A stretch of DNA of 64,000 nt from Artemisia argyi (lineage: Eukaryota > Streptophyta > Magnoliopsida > Asterales > Asteraceae): contig CM060709.1 of assembly GCA_030686995.1 (NCBI GenBank), positions 308,550,857 through 308,614,856 on the forward strand, given 5' to 3'. How positions within the stretch are numbered: the stretch's first letter is position 1; every line of letters starts with the position of its first letter. The position numbers and the translations under genes are program-made. Positions 20,176-32,988 of this stretch are shown in pieces. Below the pieces are notes generated by a model, which did no database searches, was not told where the DNA came from, and saw nothing but the letters and a program-made list of their open reading frames with translations.

Positions 20176-23100
20176 TCATAAAAGAATCCTAGATGAAGTA
20201 TTTGTACCAGACACATCTGTCTGTTTCAGTATCAAAGCATAAAGTATCTCATTCCAAGAATCGGGAACACCAGGAAGACACCAATGACTGCAATCTTGCC
20301 TGTGTGCAGCTGCTGGGCTCAGTTTCGGTCCAAGATAATATAAAGAAGGATGCCCGTCTTTTCTTTTTGATGACATAATAGTCGTGTCAAGTATCTTCAA
20401 CACTTTTGTATCATCATTTGATGTATTTTTTGAGTGATCTGAAATCACGTTGGTGAATATGTGATATTGTGGCCAAGTTGAAGATGGTTGCTTTGGTGTA
20501 GAGCCGAGATTAGGTAGCCTTTCCAAGTGGCAATTTCCACCGGCTCGCCAGTTCCCGCCTCTGATAAGATTTTTATTCCTTCATTTTACGCATGATGGGA
20601 TGAAAGTTAAAAAATAGAAATACATGTAGAAAAGATGAATGGACGAACCTGAAATGTACAGGGGCGTATGTGCGAAAAAACACTTGTGTTTTTGTTTTGT
20701 TTACTTCACTATTGATCCAGGAAATGACGGTTTCTAATGCCTTTTTGTATGCAGTTTCGACTTTCATTTCCATCTTGATTTGCGCTCCTTCTTGGAAGTA
20801 ACAATCTCTGGTCAGTAATAGAATTAAATAAAAATCAGAAAATCAACAGAAAATAGTGTTCGGATGTCTTTCTACAAGTTGAAGTTAAAATAATCGAATG
20901 TGTCAGTGCTTGAAATATTTTTATGGAATTAAAAGATAAAATGACCAAACAGAACATACTGAATTTTCTAAATAATTACGAGCAAAAATCTATCTATCCT
21001 AACAAAAGTCAAACATACCAATATTTATAAACTCAAAAAAAGCTGCCAACGAGAAACACATTTTGAAAGATTTGGTGGTAGATTTGTAAACTAACTCACA
21101 TCATTTGTAATTCTCTAAAGTGAAAGATCTAACAATAAAAGTCAAATAGAGAATAACCATAAGATAAAAGAGATAACATACGCTCTGATGGTCTTCTCAT
21201 TGTTCCACCAATGTCCCGTATTAAAAACAAGAACATCGGCATCTCGCCATTTCAACGAGGTCCAATCCATTTGGTCCAGCTTAAGTGTGGTCTTTATATT
21301 TGAGGGCGAATTAGGAGGCGGTCGGCTTTGCAGCACAAGAAATGGAGCCCTGTAATACTCAATAGTGCAATTATAGTCTCTAAACTTGAACACCAAGAAT
21401 CCTTTGTGTTTGGTGATCGGGTTCCCATTAACTTCATATATTGAATCATTGCTTTTATTAGAAGTAACAGCAGAAGATAACATGCAGAGGAGGGACTCCC
21501 ATTGGTTTCTGCCAATCGAGTCTCCAACGAAGACTACCCGTTTGTCCCTCAGTCTCTCCAGCATTTGTTTCCCATTAAATCTGTTTATACACAAGACATG
21601 TAACAAACATAAGACTCACTGCATTCATATGAAGTAACTAACAAGGTATTTGGATCAAACATAACTATTAACAGTTAAGCTTCACGCGTCTCTTCGACTA
21701 ACAACTAATTGTTGAATTAAGCGTTTTGAAAAGGCAAGTGAAAATATATCAACTTGTGTTCATTATTCAGCTAGGTGGTAATCTCCAAATCTTTTGATAT
21801 TGTGATAAAGAAACATTCAAAAATAGAAAATCAGCATATCAAAATTAGTAATATTTCTATCAGATTAAGCGTTTAGATATTTCTAAGACTACGACCCATA
21901 GTACTCACCATTTACTCATCACTCAACTCCACATCAGCTCTATATCATCCAACTCCTTCTCACTCGTCATTTTCCATAACACCAATATTTATGTAAACAC
22001 ACATATATTTTAGATATTATACGACACTAAGGGGGTGTCTGGAATCACATGTTAAAAGTGTTAAAGCCATAAAGCTGAAAGTAGACGAGTCTGCATTTAT
22101 GTAAAAGAAAGCTTAACAACGACGATGCCTGTGCTTGTAAACAGCTGGGAAAACATTTGGCACGTTTGGACGTTCTTCGTTAGTTGGTTTACTAACAACT
22201 GTCTCTATCATGAACAGTGGCCGCAGGTGGAAGAAAATATTCACCGGAAAAGGAGAATAATGTTGACCAATTTTGTGTATGTATGTCCCTGGCGGATCTT
22301 CTTTTTTTTTTTTAAATTAATTAATTAATTTTATTTTTTATTTTTTTGCAGCAACAATATCTGGGAGATGTAGAATAACAGCTAAAAGATGAAGCGGGAC
22401 CTAATCCGATTCATGATAACTGATTAAGGGGTGTTGGTTTAAGCTTTTTTTTTTTTTTTTGGCTTATGAGCTTATGTGATTTTGGCTTATGTGTTATAAG
22501 CCCAATTTTTCCAGCCTATTTTGAAACTTGTGGGCTTACATAAGCTCATGCAACATAAACTAATAAGCTTAAAAGTAAGCTTAAACAAACACCATATAAG
22601 TCAATAAATCAATCTTGAATAAGTATCCAAATAAAAAATGAAAAATTGGTTCTTATAACACTTGTAACCATCATACGGTTTCCAATTTATTTCATGGAGT
22701 ATTTTTAGTAAGTTAGTTTCAATCTAAATAAGGTAAATATCATGAGTGGCACCGCTTATTAAAAAGGAACTGTTGCGTACAAGAATTGTCACTCCCTTAT
22801 TAGTTCCGAAAAGCCAACGATCAGGATCCCCGTTTTCTCAAAAAAGACAACTTGTAGCTTCCCTTTTTCAATTTTATTCTCTTAAAAAGGATATATATAC
22901 AAAAGGCCGGAGCTTTCTTGTTTATTAAAGCCTAAGGGTTGTTTTCATGTCACAGGCTAATGCAAGATTACGAACAATACTCACCGGGAGTAATTAGTAA
23001 TTAACACATATAACTACAGAATATAGAAAGAGATAGTTTAATAACTAGAAAGATCAGATAAACATTATTCACATCTCTTTTGGAAGGAAATAATCATCTT

Positions 23101-24044
23101 CTATTGTTAAGATAATCTGTGTTATCATGATTACCTTATGAATCAAATAATCAGTTAAGAATTATCTAGCAGCACCCTTATTGTTTCCAAAAATAGATTA
23201 TAACTAATTATTGTGTATGTCACTTTCTTGAACAATCAAAAATCACCAAGCACGCAATTTTCATCAATCAACATCACCATGTTTCATTATCTTCTTCTTA
23301 TTAATTTATTTCCATTAATCGCTTTCAAATTGCATAAACAGACCCAAACACCCGTGTACTTTGTTACTTAGAAAAGGGCGGTTAATGCAACAATGCTTAA
23401 CATTTCTTGCTAATCAAATACACTATTTTGACTAACATGACCAATCTCCCAATCACACCCCCTTCATTCCAGGAAGCAAATAGTCCAACATTTGACCATC
23501 CACAACAAAATATATCAAAATATAACAAAAAACATAAAATTCTTAATTACATAACAAAATTTAAAAACATATAAAAAAGTAAACATTATTATTCAAAAAC
23601 TAACCTGGGCAAGTTACAATCTTTCGGCTGCCACCGCCATTTCATCCAAAGCAAATCCCTTCTCCCATTTTCAGAACACCTAAACCCTTCATCTAAAAAC
23701 CTACAATCTCTCGACTCGTATAACGGATACTTATCATCCCATAACCAATCCCCATCAAACACATCACACATATCTCCATCTTTACTCAAAAAATCAACTC
23801 TTTTTATACCACTAAATTTCAACCACTTAAACTTCTCAGTCTCATTAGACATCCTAAACACATTCCCATTAACAACACTTCTATAATCCAAATAAAAGAA
23901 CCCAAAAATAACACAAATAGTAATCAACAAAAAACCCAATATACCCAATGAAGGCTCTAACAGCTTTATAGGCTTAAATCTTTTAAATGTGGCCATATAA
24001 CAAGTTGGTGAATTAACTTCTTGGTAAGATGGGTTTTTCACCAT
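20176..24044 (-). CDS. Trichome-birefringence-like polysaccharide O-acetyltransferase (TBL10/11-like)
   Basis: Four coding exons: 24044-23605, 21580-21182, 20807-20649, 20560-20176. All junctions are GT-AG and join in phase to 460 residues. Residues 1-32 are cytosolic, 33-53 a transmembrane anchor (type II Golgi topology), and 92-147 the PMR5 N-terminal Cys-rich domain ([18 protein letters not shown]). A PC-esterase domain follows with the GDS motif at 166-168 ([16 protein letters not shown]) and the DxxH motif at 422-425 ([12 protein letters not shown]), the expected catalytic Ser, Asp and His. Family members transfer acetyl groups to cell-wall polymers such as xylan, mannan or pectin in the Golgi; the acceptor cannot be read from sequence. 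The ATG at 24044 precedes the anchor; nearby upstream ATGs occur in a duplicated leader. Intron 1 (2.0 kb) contains a MITE. I favour the TBL10/TBL11 subgroup, partly because a NAD(P)HX dehydratase gene is adjacent, as I recall for Arabidopsis. Confidence 0.93.
22430..22593. mobile_element. MITE in intron 1 of the TBL gene
   Basis: Ends are GGTGTTGGTTTAAGCTT and, reverse complemented, GGTGTTTGTTTAAGCTT (16/17). The interior is 'gcttat/ataagc'-rich with a T tract. No clear target duplication was found. A short non-autonomous DNA transposon is the simplest reading. Confidence 0.5.
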
Positions 24045-24370
24045 TTTGGTTAAAAATTTGAGGGTTTTGTAGAAAAGCCAAAAGGGTATAAGAAATTATG
24101 TGTTTTTGAAGAAAAAGGCTACTAATTTAAAATGGGGTTTTCACCATTTTGCTTAAAGATTTGTGGGTTTTCAAGAGAATTTAAAAGGGAATAAAATAAT
24201 GGGTTTTGTAAAAAGGCTAAAAGGGTATACGAAATGGTGTGTTCTTGAAGAAAAAGATGATTAAATTATGGTTTACTTGGACAATTTCACACCATTTTGC
24301 AAAAAGATTTGTGGGTTTTGTAGAAGAGTTAAAAGGGTATAAGAAATGGTGTGTAGATGAAGAAAAAGAT
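24031..24370 (-). repeat. Tandemly repeated leader of the TBL gene, with upstream mini-ORFs
   Basis: About three degenerate copies of a 110-150-bp unit containing 'caccattttg..taaa.atttg.ggg', 'aaaagggtat' and 'gaagaaaaag' words. The first copy includes the real start codon (24044-24042). The second places an ATG at 24147 that opens a seven-codon frame MVKTPF-stop (24147-24127). The third gives ATG-GTG-TGA near 24294. The unit has therefore carried the initiation context upstream, and a transcript starting above 24300 would have upstream ORFs that could dampen translation. Confidence 0.65.
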
Positions 24371-26202
24371 GATTAATTTAAGGTGTGTGTGGGATATTGG
24401 AAGGTTTGTTGGATTTGAATGTTTGCTTGATGGATGAGTAAAGTAGCATTCATTGGAATTAAAAAGATGGATTTTGCTTCTGCTTTTTAATATGTAGCGG
24501 TTATAGAGATGAAGGTAGTGGAAAAGCCATCATTTAGTGAAGAAAACACCTTGACATTGTTTTTGGTAACTGCATCTTGTGTTTCAAGTGTGTGTACTTT
24601 CAAATACGGTTTGTAACTTTGTACAAGTAAACCCTTCTAGTTTGACAAGTTTTTAAAATACGTCATATATTTATGAAGCTAACGAACTACGCCGTAATAT
24701 GTGAAACTTTAAAACTAGTTAAATGGATGAGTTTTTTTCTGGGCGAGTCTTGATGTGTTCGACCTAATCGGGGTATCTTTGTGACCGTTTCCAACTAATT
24801 ATCTAACACTTCCAATATATGCAAGTATGCAACTACTAAGTGTTGAATCTAAAACCTCTTGTGAGGATACCATAATCCTTCTGACCACTAAACTATGTTG
24901 ATGGTCGTATCTTAAATTGTAGTCATTTTATAATGAAATTTTTGATATAACGTATCACTTCAAAGATATATAATTTATATACATTTTCAATCTCCAAAAT
25001 AAAATAATCTATTTTTTACACAAAATATGTTCGTTAGTTTTTGCATATATCTTGCTTTGCAATATTTAGATTTAAATGACAATTATCTGATGCAAACAAT
25101 GTCAGTTGTTTGCTTTTCAAAAGTCTATAGTCTATACGACTATAAGCAAGAAATGGAACACCACAATATAATTTGAAAAACTACTTATAAATGAATTTCT
25201 TATAAATACTACCCAAAGCTTTAGGATTGAGATTCTCGAATGAACATGACCGGTCATGTTTTTTCATATAAAAAATTATGGGGTCTACTGTAGGACTCAG
25301 TCTATCTTTTATTTGTGAAAGAACATGACCGTTCGTGCTCATCTAAACTTGAGAGAATCTTAATCCAAAGCTTTACCACCTCTAATATGTAAGTTATGTA
25401 ACACCAAGTTACTTAAAATGGGTCAAAGTCATCAAACTTAACCAATATTGAAAACATAGAAAAGGGTTAAATTTACAAGGGCCAACTTGAAACAACTATA
25501 AAAGTATACACGTTTTTCTTCTCTACCTTAAAATGTGGGTCGAGGAATGTAAAAAGTCGATTGTGGACACATGGCGAATAGATAATGGGGAAAGTGAGTA
25601 TAGAAGAAATTAACGGACTTAAATACTTAAAATGAAAGGTGAGATTATTAACTGCTTAAATGACTAGTGTGTTAATGATGTTGCGGTGCAGTTGCAGGTC
25701 CAGGTTCAGCATTGTGTGATAAATACACGTGCATGTGATCCTCTCGGCGGTTTGGCCAAGTGACATTTAAAATTCTATGGTCCTTTTTTTGTCTTTTCTT
25801 TCTTTAATTTGTAGTACATGATTGCAATGTTACATTGACCTTTACAAAAACATACAATGTTGGTTACATTTTAAAACCAGAAATGACCACATATTAATGA
25901 GCTATATTAAGTTTGTTTAATCTAAACATTAAGCATTGTTGATTACATAGCTAGTTGTTACTAACATTGCTATTAGGATAAATGCTATAAACATATAAGC
26001 GTTCACACACAAAAATATAAAGATGAACATCTCATTTTGCTAGTTCGTGTCTCTTTTTTTATAATAATACTTTCAAACTTTTTGACCGACTAATTTAATG
26101 GGTTGGAACTCACGGTACATAGATTCAAACCGGATAAAATACTCTTATTTTAGAAGGCTAACGTGACCACTTAAGGGTTATTTGCATCTAGCATAATTGA
26201 AC
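24371..26202. promoter_or_regulatory. Divergent intergenic spacer (left part)
   Basis: Part of a 3.8-kb spacer between the diverging TBL and NAD(P)HX dehydratase genes. It is AT-rich with no coding frame. An inverted pair 'gaacatgaccggtcatgtt' (25242-25261) and 'gaacatgaccgttcgtgct' (25321-25339) is visible. Promoter elements cannot be placed with confidence. Confidence 0.4.
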
Positions 26203-26406
26203 TTTAAGGTTGCGTTTAGTAATGGAAAAGTTTCTTTAGTTTTCTTGGAAATGGGATAGCTATTCTTTCTCTAGAGAACACTTGAAAACATGTTTAAATA
26301 GGTGAGCTATTCTTGTGGAAATTATGGAAAACTCATAAAAGAAGTTTTCTAAATATTTAGTTATAATTTATAAAATATGTTTTCTGTCTTTCCAAAAAGA
26401 TTTTTG

Positions 26407-26439
<33 letters not shown>

Positions 26440-26515
26440 ACTTTGAACCCTTTTTTCTATTTTCTTAGGTTTTAAAAGAAAACAACTCATTTTTCCATTA
26501 CTAAACAACCTTAAA
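26203..26515. mobile_element. MITE, family copy 1
   Basis: Inverted ends TTTAAGGTTGCGTTTAGTAA and, from the right, TTTAAGGTTGTTTAGTAATG. The interior ('ctattctttctctagagaac' type text) matches a second copy at 38211-38520, which proves a mobile family. It contains a run of A's (about 26409-26437). TTAA flanks both ends here but not in the other copy, so the superfamily is open. Confidence 0.6.
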
Positions 26516-27100
26516 TCTCTCACGTTTAGTTATGAAAATATTCTATACACCTTATGTTTTTCGGTTTAAACTTGAACTAACAATCTCTTAATTAACGATA
26601 AACAATTCCAATTGCTTAAAGTATATATACAAAACGTATCCCTATTGTTTTACTCGTAAAATGATTTTCTAAGACATTCTCTTTTTAAAGTGAGTTTCTT
26701 AGACAACAATAAACATCACTAAGTGGCATAATGATAAGTCACTCTAATATGTTCGGTTTCAAGTTCAAGTTTTAGTAGGTACATTTCTTGATGGTATTCT
26801 AAGAAAGGGTCTGAAACGGTTAAGAGATACTTTAATAAATGCTAATGTTTTGCACACTCTCATTTATTATTTGCGCATTTTAAATTATACTTTAAGCAAT
26901 TGTATATTTGTCGTATACTGCTTTTGAAGATCATACATTAAAATGTGCGGATCAAAAATAAAAATATGTCAATCAACACTCTTTAAAAAAACATCGTGCA
27001 TCACTGTATCATCTATTCTATTACTTCTATCATTCCATCTGCCCTAAATGCTATACATCTATTAGATTTTAAATTACACTTTCTTTCTTTCTTTCTTTTC

Positions 27101-27132
<32 letters not shown>

Positions 27133-27855
27133 AAGTAAATGCATACATAAAAGTTGGCACCATAAGAGTAAGTTACGATCAAATAAAAAGAATAATTAAA
27201 ATGAGATAGATAAAAAGAAACCACAATCACACATTTTAAATGCACTTACAAAAATAAATGCATCTCTCCTTAAAATTCTTCATTTTATTTGAAATATATT
27301 GCTAGAAATCCTTCTTACCGGATCCCTCCCCCTCCTACATAAATGGTTATGAGTTCTAAAAATGTAATATTGATTTGTGGGCTGTATATATTACAAGACA
27401 CTTCTTTCATCTTAAAATAATTGTTCTGTTTTGACTTTTTAAATTTTTTATTTTTTGAATGAATTAAATTTTAAATGTATTTTTATTGGTATAATTTTTA
27501 TCAAGTATTATATAACACAAACAAAAATACTTAAAATTAAAGTTTTTAAAAAAGAAGAAAAAAAAAATAAAACAAAACAATTATTTTAAGACTGAGAAAA
27601 AAAAATAGTTAATTATCTTTTGAAACAAATAGAGAAAGTAAACAAATCCCAAACACCCCAAAATCTACTTATCCCAAACACCCCCTTATTATTCCATCAC
27701 ACACTTTTCTACCATATACAGTACCACCGTCAAGAACTCTGTAGAACTGAAAACAATCACTATTCTCATATCAAAATCCCTCTCAAACCCAATTGCAATT
27801 CCAATATATCTAATCAGCTTTAACTTATTTTAAGCAATTGAAGGAACAACTACAT
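26516..27855. other. Divergent spacer (right part) and 5' leader of NAXD
   Basis: AT-rich sequence with a C/T then T tract (27080-27124) and A-rich stretches. It must contain the promoter of the downstream gene. No TATA box stands out unambiguously. Confidence 0.4.
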
Positions 27856-30800
27856 ATGCAACAGTGTTATGGCAGTGTAATAAGAAGACAACAACATTTG
27901 ATCAGGTGTTTAAGCACAAAAATGCAATCTTTTTCAACAAGTGGGTTGGAAGTTGATGCTGTTAGTGTTTTGAGGTCACTTGCACCTGCCCTTGATCCTA
28001 ATAAGCATAAGGGTCAAGCTGGTGAGCTTCTTTTTGATACCAAAGTTTTCATTTTTATCGTGTTTTCGTGTCGAGTTTTATGTTTTTTAGTGAGTTCTAG
28101 GATGTGTTGTTAATTTACTGATTAAACATTTTCAGCTTTTTTAGCACTTGGATTAGGGATATAAATATATAATGAAATGTAGTGCAGTAGTGGTGTTTGG
28201 GATTGCTTATTTTTCTGCTTATGCGTCTGCCTATGAATATGTACCAATAAGAGAAATGCAATAAGACTAACAAGGTATAAAGTTTTAAGAAGCGTTTTGA
28301 TCTAATTCTTTTTATAGTGAAATTTAGGTTCGATATGATGGTAACAAAATGTAATAGTATTAGTTTCATCTCATTTAAGCACCTTGAAATAAGCATATCG
28401 CACCTATCCTACACATTTGAAAACTATTAGGGATATAAATATATAATGAAATGTAGTGGTGTTTGGGATTGCTTATTTTTTTCTGCTTATGCGTCTGCCT
28501 ATGAATATGTTCTCCAATAAGAGAAATGCAATAAGACTAACAAGGTATAAAGTTTTAAGAAGCGTTTTGATCTAATTCTTTTTATAGTGAAATTTAGGTT
28601 CGATATGATGGTAACAAAATGTAATATTAGTTTCATCTCATATAAGCACCTTGAAATAAGCATATCGCACCTATCCTACACATTTGAAAAGTATTAGATT
28701 ACTCTAAACTGCTTAAAAAAGGCAATTAAGCAGAAAAATTTGCAAGCTTGTATACCCTTGTAGTGTCATACCAACTTACTTTTACAAAATGTGATGTTTT
28801 TTGCAAACCACTAAAATTTCGATATACGAAGGTTTGGTTTCATAGCGAGGTAGTGAATAATATTTATTACACATTAGTTACTTGTCAAGCTTGACTCAGA
28901 GTTAGTTGTTACTGCCATTGTTCTTAAGCTTAACCTTGGTTTTGCTGATTTAAATTTTGACAACATCTGTTTTTTTTAATCAGGGAAAATAGCTGTTGTA
29001 GGTGGTTGCCGTGAATACACTGGTGCACCATACTTCTCTGCTATTTCTGCTCTCAAAATCGTTAGTATCTCCAGATATCATTACTTTTTATTTGAGCTGT
29101 ACTTAGTACTTACCTTTTGAATTCATTTGAATGTCTTTTTTCTCCCAATGTCTGCTTAGGGTGCAGATTTATCACATGTTATCTGTACTAAAGATGCTGC
29201 TCCAGTTATAAAAAGCTACAGTCCTGAGTTGATTGTGCATCCTTTGTTAGAAGAATCATACAATGTGAGGTCAGTTAGTCTCATCCGTTTCTCGAGCTGG
29301 TCTTTTTAATTCTAAATTGATTCTGATTTATTTGAATTTACAGAGATGAAGACAAACAATCAATATCAACTCGGGTTCTTGCTGAAGTTGACAAGTGGTT
29401 GGAAAGATTTGATTGTCTTGTCATTGGCCCTGGGCTTGGAAGAGATCCGTTCCTTTTGGTGTGTCATGTTTTCTTCCTCTTCACTTCTTTTTTTCAATAA
29501 TTAGGGCATGCCCACAGTTCAGTTTGACAGGTGTAGGCTGAAGTTTAGGCCTATAGTTAGCTTTGTTTGACCCGTCAAACCGACTAAAACCATCTTTGTT
29601 CAAAGAAGAAAACTTTGAACAGAAAAAGAATGAAGAGCACTCGATTCAAAACCCTTTTCCTTAGAAAACAATTGAAGTTAATGAGTTACAATATGTACTA
29701 TCCAAAGCTTTTTATTAAAAAGTTTAAGAGTATTAATATAGAAATGGTTTGGTTTGCACAAAATGGTAAATATACGGATTGTATCTATCGGCTACATCTT
29801 GCATCAATGGTCTATAAGTATGTCATATGAATCTTTCTCAGAGATATAAAGTTTTGTTAATAATATTTGTTATACTTGGTAGGATTGTGTCAGTGAAATT
29901 ATGAAGCATGCAAGGAGAAGCAACGTGCCCATGGTCATTGATGGGGTATGAATCCTAAGTAGCCTAGATATATTTTTTTATATATATTTCATACTTGATT
30001 TCTAATTTTTAACTTCTTTTTTCTTCATACGTGTCTTATAGGATGGGCTATTTCTTGTCACGAACTGTCTTGATCTAGTCAGTGGCTATCCTTTAGCAGT
30101 TTTGACTCCAAATGTAAATGAGTATAAACGCCTTGTTCAGAAAGTATTAAACTGTGATGTAAATGACCAAGATGGACCCCAACAATTACTCTCTCTTGCC
30201 AATAGGTAATTTGTTTATTAAGATACTCGAGTTTGCTTTTCTACTTTTGCTGATAGTATGTGATCATAAGTTGAACACATGCATTTAATATTATACAAAG
30301 AGTACCTTTATCTTTTAAAGTCGATACATGAATTGTGATCCAAATTTTAATCATTAATGGCAGCATTGGTGGTGTGACTATTCTTCGTAAAGGGCACTCT
30401 GATTACATTAGTGATGGTAAAGAAGGTACCCTTTTTTTTTACAATTCACTTCTCTCATCATTGTATATTGTATCAAGTACTTTTTGGTTTATTTTTTTAT
30501 AAAAGCTTGATCTAAGTTCAATTAAGTAGTGCATTAATATACAAAGAAACATGGCAGTTGATATCAATTTTTGGGTTGTGATGTGTCAAAACTAGTGAAA
30601 CTGAGTAAAATTGGAAAATTACTTAAAAAAAAAAACAGGTAAAACGGTTTAGAAGTGTCTTGAAGTAGATTCAAGTGTTTATAACCTCCCAAGTTTTATC
30701 TAAAATAATTAACTTATTATCAAAATAACAATTATTTAGAATCATATTTAAAATATTGTGCTTCCACCAAGATATAACGCAGGCATTGCCATCTTTTAAT

Positions 30801-31630
30801 TGTTTATGTTACATGCAGTTAAATCAGTTAGCATATACGGTTCCCCTCGACGCTGTGGTGGACAAGGTGATATACTTTCTGGAAGGTAACTTGCTAATTT
30901 AACGACTTCATTCTTCAACAATTAAAGTTTAATTGCCAATCCTTTGTCTTCACATAGTTGGTAAGGACCCTCATTGTGGTTCCAAAGGGTATGACAAGTC
31001 TGTTTACATTTGTTTGTTTTTTCTGAGCAGTGTTGCAGTATTCTTAGCTTGGGCTCGACAGCTTGCTAGTAAAGGGGAACACAACATCAACCCGGCAATG
31101 TTGGGATGTATTGCGGGATCTGCTTTGATGAGGAAAGCAGCATCAGTTGCATTTGAAGATAAGAAGAGATCAACACTCACCACCGATATAATAGAATGCT
31201 TAGGAAGAAGGTATGTACATATGCTTCTTTGGTGACATACAAGGTGTTTCGATTTGCATTTGGGAACTCATAATCTGAAGTCGCGATAATCAGATATAAT
31301 CAAACTATTATCTGATGTCGTGATTATCAGAACAAAACTATTTCTTAGCAGAACTAATATTAGTAACTTTTACAACCATTTTTTACAATAAGTTCCTTCT
31401 TCGTCATTTAATCTTTTTTACAACCATTTTTTACAACGTTGGAACATCTGACTGACTCGTTATAACAACTTCAAGCATCAGAAACACATCCAAACACTAT
31501 ATTAAATATCGCATAATCACTTATGAAATGCGCATCCAAACATCCCTATGTCTTCCGTTTTTTGTTGAAATCTTCTAATTTTGTGGTTGCATTCTTGTGC
31601 AGTCTGGAGGATATATGTCCAGTTCATTAA
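27856..31630 (+). CDS. NAXD: ATP-dependent (S)-NAD(P)H-hydrate dehydratase
   Basis: Ten exons: 27856-28021, 28984-29060, 29160-29269, 29344-29458, 29883-29945, 30042-30205, 30364-30425, 30819-30885, 31031-31210, 31603-31630. All are GT-AG and total 1032 nt, giving 343 residues. The protein is the ribokinase-like NNRD/CARKD enzyme that uses ATP to convert damaged, hydrated NADHX/NADPHX back to NADH/NADPH, working with an epimerase. Diagnostic segments are [19 protein letters not shown] near residue 56, [40 protein letters not shown] and the catalytic [15 protein letters not shown] with Asp at about residue 270. The first ~30 residues are Arg/Gln-rich with few acidic residues and could be an organellar targeting peptide, with alternative Met at residue 23+6 as a cytosolic start; this is inference. 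An in-frame TTG lies upstream, but ATG 27856 is the first usable start. Confidence 0.96.
28152..28697 (+). repeat. Tandem duplication in intron 1 of NAXD (274-bp unit)
   Basis: Copy 1 starts at 28152 and copy 2 at 28426; a third partial boundary 'attag' is at 28693. The two units are almost identical apart from a few short deletions (for example a lost 'cagtag' and 'gta'), so the duplication is young. It is wholly intronic. Confidence 0.9.
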
Positions 31631-32712
31631 TACTTTGGATATGCTTAATTACCTCTCATGCACACCTTTCTCTCGTGGGGTGACCAAGGGCGATCACATG
31701 GCAATGCTCTCTTTCTCGAGTCAATGAGCGAGCTTGCGTTTTAGTTTGGAATAAATATACAAGTTTATCTGTTTTCTTTTACCAGAGACGGCAATAAGTT
31801 TAGTGTTGTACAAAGTATATCGGAAATGTTGCAATTTGCAAATAAATTGGTTTTCAATGATCAATACATGCTTAAAATTTACCAAGATTTTCTTGTTTGG
31901 TTTCATGAACCGCCAAGACAGCATTACGCAAACACTTGAAATCATTGTATCTCAATGTAATCTTTTAAGGACGAGTCATCGAAGGGGAGCAATAACAACC
32001 CTCCCCCGTCATCTGATGCCAAACCGATTGTACAGCATCTTCATTGTCCATTTTATGATTATTACTTGAAAAAGAAGTGATAAATACAGTGCGGATAACG
32101 GATCAAAAATTAATTTCATGTACAGGTCTAGTTGGTTTTGAAATATTTTTGTTCAACTTCGGGTTAATTTAGCAAAATTGGAGGTGGAAGGAAACAGTAG
32201 CAAAGACCAATAGCGTTTATATGTCGACGCTTCTTTGAATAGAATTTGTAAATCTAGCGTTTAAACTAAATCCAAAATGCTACACACTACCTTGCCAGAA
32301 AAGCTTTGAAATTTAAACGCTAAATGCTAATTGCTCCAAAACGTTACAAAATGCTGCACGCCAAACATACCCTTTGTCTAGCTTATAGACATAATAAACA
32401 AAACCATATTATTATAAATCTTAATAAATCCATTTAGAGATTGCCAGGACACCCTAGTAAGACTATGGATTACTTGATTTTATCACATGTCAATGATTCA
32501 CGTTATCAACACAACCACCAAACCTAAGCTATGAGGGTCACATGAACTAGTTCAGAAGGGCTAAATTCTAAATGGGCCCTCGCGCTTCTAGGTAAATGGT
32601 GGTGGCGATATAGGAAGGGAGGGAGGGTAACTATGTGGGGAAAAATTATTTACTAGCATTCATGGGATTGATGGGGCTATGGGAAAGGACTTGGGTACGA
32701 ACTCACTGGTAA
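31631..32712. other. 3' flank of NAXD
   Basis: Contains the 3' UTR (no AATAAA chosen with confidence) and, at about 32120-32385, AT-rich text with GCGTTTA/TAAACGC words that may be a decayed MITE. No gene is seen. Confidence 0.4.
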
Positions 32713-32988
32713 GAGCATGCGCATTCGTAAATCAAAGGGCTGCGTTATGGTGCTTTTAACGCACGTTAACATGCGTTATTGATGTGGGAGCCCAAGTTAG
32801 AGCCACGTTAACGTGGCAAGTTAAGCCACATTCGGTTAAAAAAAATTACACTTTTGGTCCATGTATTTATGTTTGTGTTTTGACAATTTTGGCCCTTGTA
32901 ATTCTTAAACGATACTGATTTATTCAAACACACATGATACGGAAATACAATTACAAACGATACGAGAAACAAATACAACAGATACGAT

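Noticed and set aside
29615..29830. 71-codon ORF within the NAXD gene
   Set aside because: Falls in intron 4; no conserved features.
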